Shown here: one piece after another, positions 47,946-58,720 of the stretch
Numbering within the stretch: position 1 is the first letter of the stretch
How the letters are laid out: each line of letters opens with the position of its first letter
Notes under the pieces: model-generated
Databases searched by the model: none
What the model was told of the DNA's origin: nothing
What the model saw: only the letters and a program-made list of their open reading frames with translations
Translations under genes and position numbers: made by a program
Assembly: GCF_000283155.1 (NCBI RefSeq)
Contig: NW_004454170.1
Coordinates: forward strand, 9,237,675 to 9,301,674
Reading direction: 5' to 3'
DNA: 64,000 nt
Source: Ceratotherium simum simum
Taxonomy: Eukaryota > Chordata > Mammalia > Perissodactyla > Rhinocerotidae

Positions 47946-48249
47946 GTAACACAAAAGTAAGAGACAATTAACACCAGGAAAGGGAATATAATGAGGTCCA
48001 GCTCTGATATGCGGTGAAGCCATCTGAGTTTCTTAGAGAGCGTTATTGGCCCCCACGCCACCGCTGCCCTCTGTGGACTTGGCCTTCGCCCCCAGGAAAG
48101 GCTGATAAAAGCCTTTACTGCTCTCCACATCTGACGTTATGAGGTTGTTACGCTGACTCAGCTAAAACCACGATTAAGCGGCTGGATGTTGAAAAAGAAG
48201 TGTTGGGGCTCGTGGTTCACAAATATGTTTCTGGGTTGTTATAAGAATT
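47946..48249. other. Gene-free stretch
   Basis: Unique. No repeat or exon recognised. Confidence 0.4.
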
Positions 48250-48267
48250 AATAATTAACCCTTTCCT

Positions 48268-48512
48268 GGGGCTGGCCCGGTGGCACAAGTGGTTAAGTGT
48301 GCATACTCAGCTGCGGTGGCCCGGGGTTCGGCGGTTCGGATCCCGGGCGTGCGCTGACGCACTGCTTCTCAAGCCATGCTGTGGTGGCGTCCCGTATAAA
48401 GTAGAGGAAGGTGGGCGCAGATGTTAGCTCAGGGCCAGTCTTCCTCAGAAAAAAGAGGAGGATTGGCATCAGATGTTAGCTCAGGGCTGATATTCCTCAC
48501 AAAAAATAAAAA
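48268..48512 (+). mobile_element. ERE SINE, full length, young-looking
   Basis: It runs from a GGGGCTGGCCCGGTGGC head to two TTAGCTCAGGGC tail units. A perfect 18-bp duplication AATAATTAACCCTTTCCT lies at 48250-48267 and 48513-48530, which suggests a fairly recent insertion. Confidence 0.96.
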
Positions 48513-48530
48513 AATAATTAACCCTTTCCT

Positions 48531-48855
48531 ACATGCTGGAGGAGAACGGCCAGGAGGCTTAGAGAAGCCTTGCACAGAGCCATTGACAGCAGGATGGGCC
48601 ATCAGGTGCATGGTGAGTCCTGGCTGTCTGTGACCACAGGCTGGCCCTCCTCTCTGACCCCGGCATTCCCACTGTAAAATGAAGGGCTACACTCCATGAA
48701 AGTGAATTTGCAGCTGAAAAATTCTGCAAAATGTAATAAATCCAAACGACTTACGAGAGACTTTAAAGGTCTTCTATGTTGGCCTCCTGCTCCCAGCAGT
48801 TGATGCCACCTGACCTCATGCCCCAGCTTGAACGTGGGGCTCTAGACATATCAGC

Positions 48856-48858
<3 letters not shown>
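48531..48858. other. Gene-free stretch
   Basis: Unique. 48.68-48.77 kb is AT-rich, with no recognised repeat. Confidence 0.4.
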
Positions 48859-48894
<36 letters not shown>

Positions 48895-48900
48895 CGCGCG
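48859..48900. repeat. (TG)14(CG)7 alternating purine-pyrimidine tract
   Basis: A perfect run of 14 TG followed by 7 CG dinucleotides. Alternating CG and TG tracts are the classic Z-DNA-forming sequence. Confidence 0.95.
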
Positions 48901-49309
48901 CATGGTGGGGGCAGGGATGGGGGAGGAGGGCAAAAGAGCAGTCACTGGAAACCTCTTTCTAAATACAAATGGCTGCCCCCTTCTCCCCAGGATAAATCTG
49001 AGTAGGGGAAGGGATATGCCACATTGGTCTTCCATCCACCCACATCCACATCCCGACTCTCCAGGACAGTGGGCAGAGGGCAGGGCAGCAAGGGGATTAG
49101 CAGGAGTGTTTTTAACACCCCATTCTCAAAACCGCCTCCCTACACGGGCTCCCATTTGGAGGACAGGAGGGAAACGCTGCCCTTCTTTCATCCTCTCCTC
49201 CTGAGAAGAGGCCTCCGTATGAGGCATGGAACGTCTTTCTGACTTCCTAGACCCTGGTTCAGTGGCTGGCATACAACAGGAGCTTAATAAAAACTCTTGG
49301 ACAAATGAG
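48901..49309. other. Gene-free stretch
   Basis: Unique. A short L2/MIR-like end (gtggctggcatacaacagga) occurs at about 49262-49310. Confidence 0.4.
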
Positions 49310-49530
49310 GGAGGCCTTCTCCCACGCTTTGCTTAAACCTTCTCGTACCCTTCCTCTGCTCCCTGTGTGCCAATTTGGTGTCTTCTCTCCCGACTTCTGC
49401 TCAAATTGCACCTCCCCAGGGTACCTCCAACAGAACCCTCACCCCTCCCCAGCTTTGTGGCCCCAGCCCTGTGTTCCTGCTGATCCCACTAAGAAGCTGC
49501 CTGTGTGTTCGCTCTCTTAAATGACAGTAA
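49310..49530 (+). repeat. L2-type 3' fragment, probable
   Basis: cttctcgtacccttcctctg and tgtgtgccaatttggtgtct, preceded by an L2-like tail. Diverged. Confidence 0.35.
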
Positions 49531-49760
49531 CGACTATTTATTGAGAAGTATTACAGATTATCTTTGCTTAAAAAAAATGCATGCACTCTGCCCAGATGAG
49601 CAAAGTTGTGGTTTCTGTTTCCTGTAATGAATCTAATAAATACTGTCACAATCTCCACCTAGTAGGGCAGTGAGAGAAACATTCAATAGGCTAATTAATT
49701 GACTGGTTTGGGGGAAATATTCAGTGAATTCAAAGTTCAACTCTAATGAGCCATTTCACC
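49531..49760. promoter_or_regulatory. AT-rich repeat-free segment, possible conserved non-coding element
   Basis: It contains homeodomain-like motifs (ctaattaattgact) and ATGCATGC. No repeat family is recognised. The regulatory reading is a guess from composition only. Confidence 0.2.
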
Positions 49761-50519
49761 CCTTCTAGTCCACTTGGTAATGTGGCATCAGAAAAGCAAA
49801 TAGTCCTCATGTCATTGCTCAGGGTAGTGGTGGGGACAGATCCCCAGCTGGCCCTTGCATGGCTCTCCACTTCAGGTGACCATCTGTCTGGTCCATGAGC
49901 TAGGCTGGTCCAGTCTGTCCCTGGCCATCCTGGCGACATCTGCTACTGGCACCCATGGCGGGTGTAACCCCTGGCCTGTTCTCTTGGCGAGGACAACCCA
50001 CTGGCCACCTCCTCTGTTCCCCAAAGCTCTGCTGACCTCTAACGCATGGTTGTAACTCCCATTCAGCCCAAGACCCAGCCAGATTCTTACTAGAAATTTG
50101 TCATGGGGACATGCAGGAAGCTGGGTGGTAGACACATGGGACACATGTCTCTACCATGTGTGTAGACATTACATGGTGCTAAGGTCTTTGGGAAAGTCAA
50201 CCAGGCCCTCTCCCACCCCCACGCTGTCACAGTCCCCAGCACAGGGCTTCCCCTGCTCCCTGACTCCTCCACTACCAGAGTTCTAGGTGGGGATCAGGGC
50301 ACCAAGGACCCTCTGCTTCTGCCTCTCCCCTGTCTCTTCAGCTTGTCTCCTCACTGCGGAATTCAGCCTGGAGCAGGAAGGCCAGTGCACATGAGTCTAA
50401 CCACCCCCGTCCCCACCTCAGCCCATCTTCCTCCCCACTCTCCCAATTCTGTGGCCCGGAAGGGGAGTGTTCGTCTCGCTTCACTCTGGGCCGTGCTGTC
50501 CCTCACACCCTCGCTACCG
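49761..50519. other. Gene-free stretch, unique
   Basis: Frames on both strands, no domain, no repeat. Confidence 0.45.
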
Positions 50520-50680
50520 GAAAGTGGTCCACAGACAGCAGCACCGGCATCACCTGGGAGCTTGTTAGAGAGGCAGATTCTCAAGCCCCGCCCTGGACAT
50601 CCTGAATCGGGATTCGCATTTTGACAAGAGGCCCAGGCGACTCACGTGCACATTAGAGTTTGAGGAGCAGAACTGCCTAC
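50520..50680 (+). mobile_element. MER5-type hAT-Charlie transposon
   Basis: agtggtccacagacagcagc, accggcatcacctgggagct, atcctgaatcgggattcgca and gaggagcagaactgcct follow the MER5 order. Confidence 0.75.
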
Positions 50681-51429
50681 CTCACGTCCTGGCTGCTTTC
50701 CGTCCTTGTCTGAGGTCAGACTTTGAATCTGGTCTTCTAGTCCTGGTTCTCGATACAGTAACAGGAGCCAAGCAAATTTAGGAAATCCTTTTCTCTCTTG
50801 CCGAAGCCCGACTTATAGATGCTGCAGACGCAAAAATCTCGCCTCGGCAACTTGGACGTCACAAGCTGAACGGTGACTTTTTCTTTCTCTTGACGTTCTG
50901 ACTGTAACAATCCTAATCCTCCCCAGGGCATCCTTCTTGAAAATAGGGGTAGGGGAAAAGGCAAAGGTACAGAACTCTGAAAAACACACTAACACATTTC
51001 AGTAGCTTTTGCTGACTTGAGCCTGGGTGATACCAGCAGCCTATGTGGACGGGAAAGGGGAGAAAGAGCCCTGGGCCTCGGCGTTGCACATACTGCACAG
51101 TTTCCTCTTTATAGGGGTGCAAAGGAGAGGTCCCCTAACTTAGTACCCAGATGGTTCCACATTTCCTGAGCAAGTGGACTGCCTCCATTTTACAGGCCTA
51201 TAGGGGCTAACTAAGCATTTTGCCCCTTTTGCTTTGGCTACTAGGAAGCTTAAAGCCAAATTTGTGGCTCAACAATAGTAAGTCTGTGATTATGTATGAT
51301 GCTCCGTAGGACTAACTCCATTCCTGGCTCTACCTTTCCTCCTTCCTTTTAGTGCATGCATTTTATTAAAACCTACGTTTTTTCATAAGCCATTTTAAAT
51401 CTTTCTTGAAGCCAGGCAGAATAAATTCA
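50681..51429. other. Gene-free stretch, unique
   Basis: No repeat recognised. Minus-strand frames at 50.74-51.12 kb overlap each other and show no domain. Confidence 0.45.
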
Positions 51430-51580
51430 GGTACAGTTCTAGATCCCTGACTACAATCTGTCCCACTTAATCTTCATGGATATTACTGTCTCTTTTTTCC
51501 GGATGAGGGAACTGAAGCTCAGAGAAGTTCAAGAAACAAGCCAAAGGCAGGGCAGCAACCGAGTGTCTCAGTCAGTTGTC
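51430..51580 (-). repeat. MIR SINE fragment, antisense
   Basis: acttaatcttcatggatatt, ccggatgagggaactgaagc and ctcagagaagttcaagaaac are reversed MIR. Confidence 0.7.
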
Positions 51581-52034
51581 TCGGCTCTCTGCATTCAGAG
51601 TTCGGTCCCCAGTAGGGAAGCACTTGGACCTGGTTCTCGTGGCAGGTGGGACAACGCTGTGCCAAGAGGGAGAAGAGGGGAGATTCATACCAGCCCTGGG
51701 ACTCTCCACCAGCATCATGGGGATTTGCCCAGCATGCTCCAGGGGGCAGCCAAACACTGGTTGGGAGCCTTCTTTATGTATGTCCACTATTTCCCCAGTT
51801 TATTGACCACGAAGGTTCATGAGGGCCGAGCTGGGGCCAGTGATTCTATGACTGGAGCAGGCGAACTGCTTTGTGCCTGTTCGCCCATGAGGCCCTAAAG
51901 TTCTTAACACAGGGGCTGAGTTCCCCACATGCTGGGTACTCCCAGAAAGCTGGTTCCCTTCAAGACTCAAGGTAAGGCTGCCCTCCTAGAATGGACATAG
52001 GGTGAATGCAAAAGATGACACAAGGCAGCTATTT
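51581..52034. other. Gene-free stretch
   Basis: The plus frame at 51476-51898 begins in the MIR and overlaps other frames, so it is not called. No repeat recognised further on. Confidence 0.4.
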
Positions 52035-52050
52035 AAAAAAGAATGAAGAG

Positions 52051-52253
52051 GGGCCGGCCCGTGGCTTAGCGGTTAAGTGCACGAGCTCTGCTGCTGGCGG
52101 CCCGGGTTCAGATCCCTGGCCCGCACCAACGCACCGCTTCTCCGGCCATGCTGAGGCCACTTCCCACATACAGCAACTAGAAGGATGTGCAGCTATGACA
52201 TACAACTATCTACTGGGGCTTTGGGGGGAAAATAAATAAATAAATAAAATTAT
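52051..52253 (+). mobile_element. ERE SINE (CTACTGGGGCTTTGG-tail type)
   Basis: A GGGCCGGCCCGTGGCTTAGC head, ATACAGCAACTAGAAGGATG body and (AAAT)n tail are present. A perfect 16-bp duplication flanks it (52035-52050 and 52254-52269, AAAAAAGAATGAAGAG). Confidence 0.96.
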
Positions 52254-52269
52254 AAAAAAGAATGAAGAG

Positions 52270-53188
52270 AATTTGTATGTACCAACAAGAAAGGATTATT
52301 GTTCATTGAAAAAAGCAAATTAAAGAACAGTATTAAGATCCTATTTGAGTGTGTCTTAAATACACGTACACAGATACATACATGTAGACACACACAACAC
52401 AGACCCCCATACACACAGACACCCCACCCTGATGCCCCCCCCACCACCACCACAGAGGAGGTCTGGAAGGAAACACCAAACACCAAATTATTAACAGCTA
52501 CTTCTGGAAAGAGAGACAGAAAGCGGGGTTATGGGTGAGGGAACTTTTACTATGTATATATTTCCATATTATTAGAATTTTTTACATTGACGTTCCCACT
52601 TCGTATTTAAGGGAAAATTGATTTTTTTTTTCACGTAATGAATAAAATCAGCCACTGCAAACATTTCCTGTGAATGCGTGCCTAAGATTACAGGACACCC
52701 CGTTCCATCAAGAGGGCCAGTGTGTTGCCTCAGAGAAAGTCGGGGCAGGTGGGAGGAGGTGGGATTGGCTTCCTGGCTGGGTGGTCGTAGGGAGGCAAGT
52801 GAAGCAGCCGTAGGTATGTGGGGTTTCAGAGAGCTGCAGAGCCCCAGAGCTGTTGCTGTGGTCATGCTGTCAGAAATGTAGCAGAGGAGACTTGGTGGAG
52901 GTAAGCAAGGGTGCCCCTACTGGCCCCTCTGAATATGGTGTTGAACCCAACCTTTCGGATATAGGAGACTCCTAGGCAGCCAGCCTCTGCTCCTCCAGTG
53001 GGGGTGGGGGAGGTGGGGCAAAGAAAGCCAGGGTTATGGGGAAGGCCGACCCTCACACACCCACAGATTCCACCCGCTAGCCACCAGCATGCACATCCCT
53101 CTGGGAGGGCTGCTTTCATCATCCTCCTCGCTCTGAAATCCATCCATTAAGTATGGGTCCCCATTTTCCCAGCCACTAAGTCACGATG
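52270..53188. other. Gene-free stretch with an AC-rich piece
   Basis: 52.36-52.46 kb is AC-rich and C-rich low complexity (cagatacatacatgtagaca). The rest is unique, with no gene. Confidence 0.45.
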
Positions 53189-53205
53189 AACAATAATCCT
53201 GTTTT

Positions 53206-53440
53206 TTGTTTTTGTGAGGAACATCAGCCCTGAGCTAATATCCATGCCAATCCTCCTCTTTTTGCTGAGACAGACTGGCTCCAGGCCAACATCCGTGCCC
53301 ATCTTCCTCTACTTTTTTTATATGGGACACCGCCACAGCATGGCCTGACAAGCAGTGCGTTGGTGCGCGCCCGGGATCCGAACCCGGGCCACCAGCAGTG
53401 GAGCACGCGCACTTAACCGCTACCCCTCGGGGCTGGCCCC
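53206..53440 (-). mobile_element. ERE SINE (TTAGCTCAGGG-tail type), minus strand
   Basis: It runs from the tail (GAGGAACATCAGCCCTGAGC) to the CGGGGCTGGCCCC head on the minus strand. The perfect 17-bp duplication AACAATAATCCTGTTTT lies at 53189-53205 and 53441-53457. Confidence 0.96.
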
Positions 53441-53457
53441 AACAATAATCCTGTTTT

Positions 53458-54009
53458 ATTGGCACAGATAAATTTTCTCCTTTCTTTTCTAAACAGCTGC
53501 CTTGTATCATCTTTTATATTTACACTGAATTCATTCTAAGAGAGCAGCCTTACCTTGAGTCTTTGAGGGAACTAACTTGCCAAAAGGAATGGGCTTTGTC
53601 TTGGGAGGAGGAGGGTCATCTGGAAACATGAAATACCGCAAGGGAGGACAGGCCCGAGTGAGGTGGCCCTGGGGAGGGTCCTGGGCACCTGGGCTGGGCT
53701 TTGGAGGAAATGGAGAGCCATAAGGTGGAATGGAAGACGCTGAGGAAAGGGGGGGCGGCACCTACTCTAGAGCCATTTGGCCTGGGGTCCTACTGGGTCA
53801 CTTGAAAACCATTTCTCAGGCCTCCCCACCGCCAACACGAACCCATTTCTCCTAGCACACGGGTCTCGAAGGCCACTGGACCCTAACTATGCCAGCTCTG
53901 CATCCATCCTTCCTTAGTCGTTCAAATGTCTTGGCTAAAGCCATGGATTATCACCCTCAATCCATCATTATGGGAAACTAAACGGTTTGGGAATGAAACT
54001 AAGCTTTTG
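53458..54009. other. Gene-free stretch
   Basis: Unique. A short proline-rich minus-strand frame (53531-53761) has no family resemblance. Confidence 0.4.
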
Positions 54010-54255
54010 CTGTCTTGTGAAGGCAGGCAGTAGAGGTTATAGCCAAGAGCATGAACTTTGAAGTCAAAAATGTCACCTCAGAAACTAGCAGTGCCTCTTC
54101 CTAGCTCTGATCTCTGAGCTTCAGTTTCCCGCATAAAATGTGACACTAATGATGCCTGTTTCTCAGGAGGTGTTGTGAGGATTGAATGAAATAATGGGAA
54201 TAAGGCATTTAACCAACGCCTGGCATGTAATCTCTCTGTGATAACCAGTCGCACT
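54010..54255 (+). repeat. MIR SINE
   Basis: gccaagagcatgaactttga, ctgagcttcagtttcccgca and ggtgttgtgaggattgaatg follow MIR order. Confidence 0.8.
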
Positions 54256-54639
54256 GACTCTACCGCGTGTGGGATTTCTGGTCTAACAGAACCATGGCGC
54301 CACCTGGTGGTTGCTGCCTCTCAGAACAGGGGGTTACTCATCCTCAAATCCAGCGACTCTTTTTCAAGTGCCTATGAGCAGGTTTTGGTTGGTTGAACTC
54401 GTTGTTTAAACACGGAAAGCCTGTAAAGGTAAGCACGTGTTGGTGTCTAGCAGAACATCTTAGAATGATCTTAGAAAGAGATGCTGGAGAAGCGTCATTT
54501 GGGAGGACTCCCCCCACCTCCCCATGGAAAAGATCCCCTTCTAATCTGCCATCATTGCCAAATCCCTCGGAAGCTCCCAGCTTTAGGGGTGAACAGGAAA
54601 CAAGGTTTTGTTGGCTTTAGAGTGGAGAGAAGGGATGCA

Positions 54640-54970
54640 TAATCAGATTAAAAACCTTTATCCTCAGTTTCCGAGCTTCTGCCCACTTTCAAGGCAGCCT
54701 CCTCCTCTTCCTGCTACACCCCTCATTACCACCTCTTCTGAAATTGCAACCCCCGCATTCCCCACTAGCCTCTCCTGCAGCATCCTGCTCCTCAGCACTA
54801 ACATGCTCTATATGTTGCTTGTTTACTATCAGGACCCATTTGAATGGAATCTCCGTGAGGGCAGGGATTTCAGTGTTCCTTTGTTGCTATATCCTCACAC
54901 CTGAAACAGTGCCTGGCTCATAGTAGGTGCTCATTTACTGTTTGTTGATTGAAGGAAGGAAGGAAGGAAA
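54640..54970 (+). repeat. L2 3' end with terminal GGAA repeats
   Basis: atctccgtgagggcagggat, cagtgcctggctcatagtag, gtgctcatttactgtttgtt and a (GGAA)n end are the L2 terminal sequence. Confidence 0.8.
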
Positions 54971-55860
54971 ATGAAGGTGGAGTCTAAGATGGGGAAAACC
55001 AGAGAAGCTATCTCAGGATGCCACAGATTTAAAAATAAAAAGAAAACATTATTTTCTAAGGTAGGAAAGGAGTTTCCTAAAGAAAGGGCTGGTTTCATGA
55101 GAGTGAGACCAGGGCAGTCACACAGGCCCCACTGTAGAAGGACCTGGCATTCAGAAGGGCCCGGCACCTGGGGTTTAATGCTCTGTGGTTGCAGTCTTGA
55201 AATTCTTAATAATTGCATCTTTGAATTTCTGTTTTGGAAGTCAAGTTCAATGGGACAATGTGCATGTGGCGGGGCTTGGAGCCTTAGTTCATGCATTATC
55301 CTGCCTCCTGCCACCAGCTTCCCCCACCCCCAGTGCACCAGGCCCCACCCAGCCTCCCCTTCCTGCCCATGCCCCATGACTGCTGCCTACTCTGCTCCCA
55401 GCAGGGGCCTGGGCATGGGCAAGGGAAGGGTCAGGGTTGGGTGCCTATGCCCCCAAGCATCTCAGGGCAGGGCATGGCAGCATCTGCCCGCCAGCGCTTT
55501 TCCCTCCTCCTGGTGCTGGTAGCCCCATGGCATGCCTGGTAGATGGCCAGCTGGAGGCCATATCTTGGCAGCGGTGATCCAGGTACCCTGATCCAGATAC
55601 AAAGTCCTAGCTTGGAGGTGTAAAGATCCTTGGGGTGACCTACCTGCCGTGGGTTGCGGCAGTGGGCCTGAGGGAAAGGAAGACGCCTGGCTCGACTTCT
55701 CCAGCCTGGCAGTGTGTAGGTCTGGTGGCTGGAGAGAGGGGGAACCAAGCAGCCACCAGAGTCAGGGGTCCCCAGATGCCTGTGACAGGGCTGTGTGTGT
55801 GTCTGTCTCTTCTGGCCAGCTTGAAGCACCCTCCCGGGATGAGCCACAAAATACAAATTA
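54971..55860. other. Gene-free stretch, GC-rich
   Basis: Four or more open frames overlap on both strands (longest 183 codons plus, 163 minus), each without a domain. This is typical of GC-rich non-coding DNA. Confidence 0.45.
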
Positions 55861-56500
55861 TGTAATTTCAGCGATTCAACACATGAGTTAAATGTGCTAT
55901 TTGCATTTAAAAGTGGCTTCACACAATATAAAAGATGAATAGGAAAACTTAAATTTTTTTTTTGCTTACATTAAATGGCAAATAATGTCATAGTAAGCAG
56001 AGAGATCTTGGAAGAAAGGAAAAGGCTTTATATGAACTTTTAATGGTACTTGTTCACTGCTTTTTGAACAAGGAGCCCCACATTGTTATTTTGCACTAGG
56101 CCCTGCAAATCATGTAGCTGGCCAGGAGTTATTCTCAACATTTGTATCAAAGTGGTCCTGTGAGGATTAATCTATGGACATACCATAAAGGCATGGGAAT
56201 CAGTTTCTGATTGTGTTTGGATAATATCATTTGTCTTTGATGGAACTACATGACCAACTGGGTATAAACCTATAATAAAATAACTAACACAGGGGCTATT
56301 TCTTCCCATTTATTATTAACCCTCATAACTTGGACTTATTTCACAAAACTAAAAGGATTAGCATTGCCAGGAAAACATCACATGAAAAATGTGATGGGCA
56401 CAGCAAGGACTGCTAATTCATATTAAAAGGCAGACATATTAAAAAAAAATCCATTAAAACCAAAATGTTTCCTTCAAGGGTGAAGTGTATTCCAACAAGC
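55861..56500. promoter_or_regulatory. AT-rich repeat-free segment with an octamer motif, possible conserved element
   Basis: ATTTGCAT, the POU octamer, lies at 55899-55906 within AT-rich DNA about 1 kb past the NEK2 3' end. No repeat is recognised. The function is speculative. Confidence 0.2.
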
Positions 56501-56509
56501 TGTAGCTTA

Positions 56510-56697
56510 GATCGGGTTTCTAGAGTGGCTCTACTGACATTTTGTTGGGGGCCTGTCCCGTGCACCGTAGGATGTTTAGCAGTATCCCCAGCCTTTACCC
56601 ACTCAATGCCAGCAGCACCCCTCCTCCCAATCATGACAATTAAAAATTGCCAAATGTCCCCAGGGGGGCAAAACTGCCCCCAGTTAAGGACCACTGG
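56510..56697 (-). mobile_element. MER20 hAT-Charlie transposon
   Basis: gcaccgtaggatgtttagca, gtatccccagcctttaccca, atgccagcagcacccctcct and ccaaatgtccccaggggggc are reversed MER20 in order, with degenerate terminal repeats (gggtttctagagtggctc / gttaaggaccactgg). Confidence 0.88.
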
Positions 56698-56849
56698 CTT
56701 AGGTGTACTAACGAGATGGGTAGTAAAGTGCCATTACAGCTCTTGTGAGCATCAGATTGATGTACTCGTCCCTACCCTCCAAGGCCTATGAATCACAAAC
56801 ACAGACTCGCTCCAACTAAGAGATCAACAAACCCAAGAGACATAAATAT

Positions 56850-57501
56850 AAGGAACTAAAGAACTCTTTTATTTAGTGAGAAAGAGGTGGGTAAATGACA
56901 GCTAGCTCATATACTGTTAAAAAGAATAAAAAGGAAAAAAAGAACATAGACATCACAGTGATGAATTTTCACAAAGGTGACAGATTTGTACTACAGAGCA
57001 ATGGGATATTTATAAGCAAGATGGCATGGTATTAGTAACTAGTTTGTATCCGATTAGATTTTCTAAGCTCAATAACATTTAAAACCTCAGACTTAAATTT
57101 TAAATGTAGACAAGACAATTGTAAGCACACCACTCAGTCATTTAAAACGTCTAAGTACCACTCCCGGGTAAATATTTTTTTCCCGACATTATTTTCCCCC
57201 AACATTTAGAAGGTAACATTTCATGTTCCCGCAGTAATCACACACAGGATTAAAAGCCCAACCAACCAAGAAAGTGTCATTCTTTCTATAAAGTGTTCTT
57301 AATAAAGGAAAGAAAAATTAAAGATGTGGACATTTTTACAATTGTTGCTGAACAACAGCAAAAGCAATTCCAAAATATGCTTACTATACAAAAATGCATG
57401 GCTCACAGAACCAAGTATATACAGCCACAGCAGTTGAATATCACTCTTTAAAGGGTCGGCAATATTTAATACTGTACACAGCCCCGTGTCTCTCGGCTAG
57501 G
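56850..57501 (-). other. NEK2: NEK2A 3' untranslated region
   Basis: AT-rich DNA of about 650 bp follows the NEK2 stop codon, down to just past an AATAAA on the minus strand. I see no interspersed repeat in it. From memory the length is close to that of the human 3' UTR. A nearer ATTAAA at 57470-57465, only about 32 nt past the stop, could give a very short alternative end but is less likely to be the main signal. The 3' boundary is inferred from the signal, not observed. Confidence 0.75.
56868..56873 (-). terminator. NEK2: Polyadenylation signal AATAAA of NEK2A
   Basis: TTTATT on the plus strand reads AATAAA on the minus strand, about 630 nt after the NEK2 stop codon. Cleavage would be expected near 56,850. 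A TG-rich stretch (reverse complement of plus-strand CACAAACACA) lies further downstream. Confidence 0.7.
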
Positions 57502-57728
57502 CTAGCGCATGCCTAGAATCTGTCTGCTTTTCAGCTGGTAATTTTTTTCAATATCTGATAGGGCTTGAGCACGCAGCTGAGCAGCATGAAGCCTTTTTTT
57601 CAGGTCTCTGCACTTGGATTTGGAGGTGAGCTGACTCTCAGAATTCTCAGTCCTCAGGACGTTCTCTTTACTTTCCCCACTGAAATGAACTTTCTTCTTA
57701 ATTATCGAGGATGGAAGATCCAAAAGTT
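57502..57728 (-). CDS. NEK2: NEK2 terminal coding exon (exon 8): PP1-binding, KEN box and MR tail of NEK2A
   Basis: This exon completes codon 371 and encodes residues 372-445 followed by TAG (57504-57502). Visible motifs, in human-equivalent numbering, are the PP1 docking site KVHF (383-386), the KEN destruction box (391-393), a second basic/coiled segment (DLKKRLHAAQLRAQALSDIE) and a C-terminal Met-Arg (444-445). In human NEK2A the KEN box and MR tail together direct APC/C-mediated destruction in early mitosis, so this is the short-lived NEK2A form. The acceptor is TTTTCTGAAG ending at 57729. The three exons add to 573 nt, i.e. 190 residues plus stop, which places the first residue at 256 and gives the human length of 445. 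An open frame continues upstream to 57948, but that part is intron 7. Confidence 0.96.
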
Positions 57729-58440
57729 CTTCAGAAAAAAAAAAGAAAACGGGTTTTGAGTTACTTGAACAGAGTTCAACTCCTCCATACTTATCAGACT
57801 TATCAAAAATATTTATTTTACAGGTCATATTTGAAATCTGGATACCTGCCTTGTTTTCTCTGGGATGGGAGGTAGGGGCATGAGGCTGGCAGAAATCCAT
57901 CAGCCTTTTAATCCACAGCACTGAAAAAATACTTCTGGAAGGTGCCAAAAATCAAAGAACGTATGTTTTATTCTCTTAGCAATCAACTTTTCTCTTAAGG
58001 TTAAATGCACTGGGGATTATGGGCCACAACATAAAACTTCCGGAAATCAGTGTTATTTATCTCTATTCTTGAAAACAAGTGCCATTCTACCCAGAACACA
58101 TTACTTCCAGAAAAATATGGAAGCAGAAGCTTTTACAGAGAGCACCTACAGTTTTGGTTAAATATTCAAGAACACTTATTTCAAAGCAGCTTAACTGACC
58201 AGAAACTTGTTTGAAAAAGTACCTAAACAAATTCAGTGTGGAAAAGGTAAATCAAGTAACAGTGTAGTGAAAAACGTGAATTGTGTTTTTTATATGAAAA
58301 AAATTTTAAAGTAATAACTCTAATTAGCTACTGACAGAACTCTCGGGAGGTCGGGGACTTGCAGGTTTGAGTTCCAGAACCTTTTAATTTTTCCTTTGTG
58401 CCAATTTAAAAGAAATATGTTCAAATATTTACTGATCTCA

Positions 58441-58720
58441 CCGTCCGGCCCATTGTGGACCAAACAGAGGCCCTATTCTAGTAGGAGGAGTAGACCACAA
58501 ACAAATAAACAGGTGCACATGAGGAACATCTGAGGGTGAAAAATAACACCGAGAAAGGGAGACAGAGGCACTGGGTGATGTTTGCAGTGATGAAGCCTCA
58601 GAATAAGGTGACTTGAGCAGAGACCTGAAGAAAGGGAGGAAGCAAGAAGCCACGGGACTAGCTTGAGGAATCGCTCTCCTGGCCCAAGAAATGGAAAGGC
58701 CTTGAGGTAGGAGGAGGCTG
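58441..58720 (-). repeat. L2/MIR3-like fragment, probable
   Basis: gagcagagacctgaagaaag and gaaatggaaaggccttgagg are phrases common next to reversed L2-type tails. Diverged; it lies in NEK2 intron 7. Confidence 0.4.

Noticed and set aside
54971..55922. Overlapping 183- and 163-codon frames on opposite strands
   Set aside because: They overlap one another, share no family resemblance, and lie in GC-rich DNA where long chance frames are common.
57729..57948. Upstream extension of the NEK2 exon 8 open frame
   Set aside because: It is intron 7 sequence; the conserved frame starts at the CTGAAG acceptor and joins the previous exon by a split codon.
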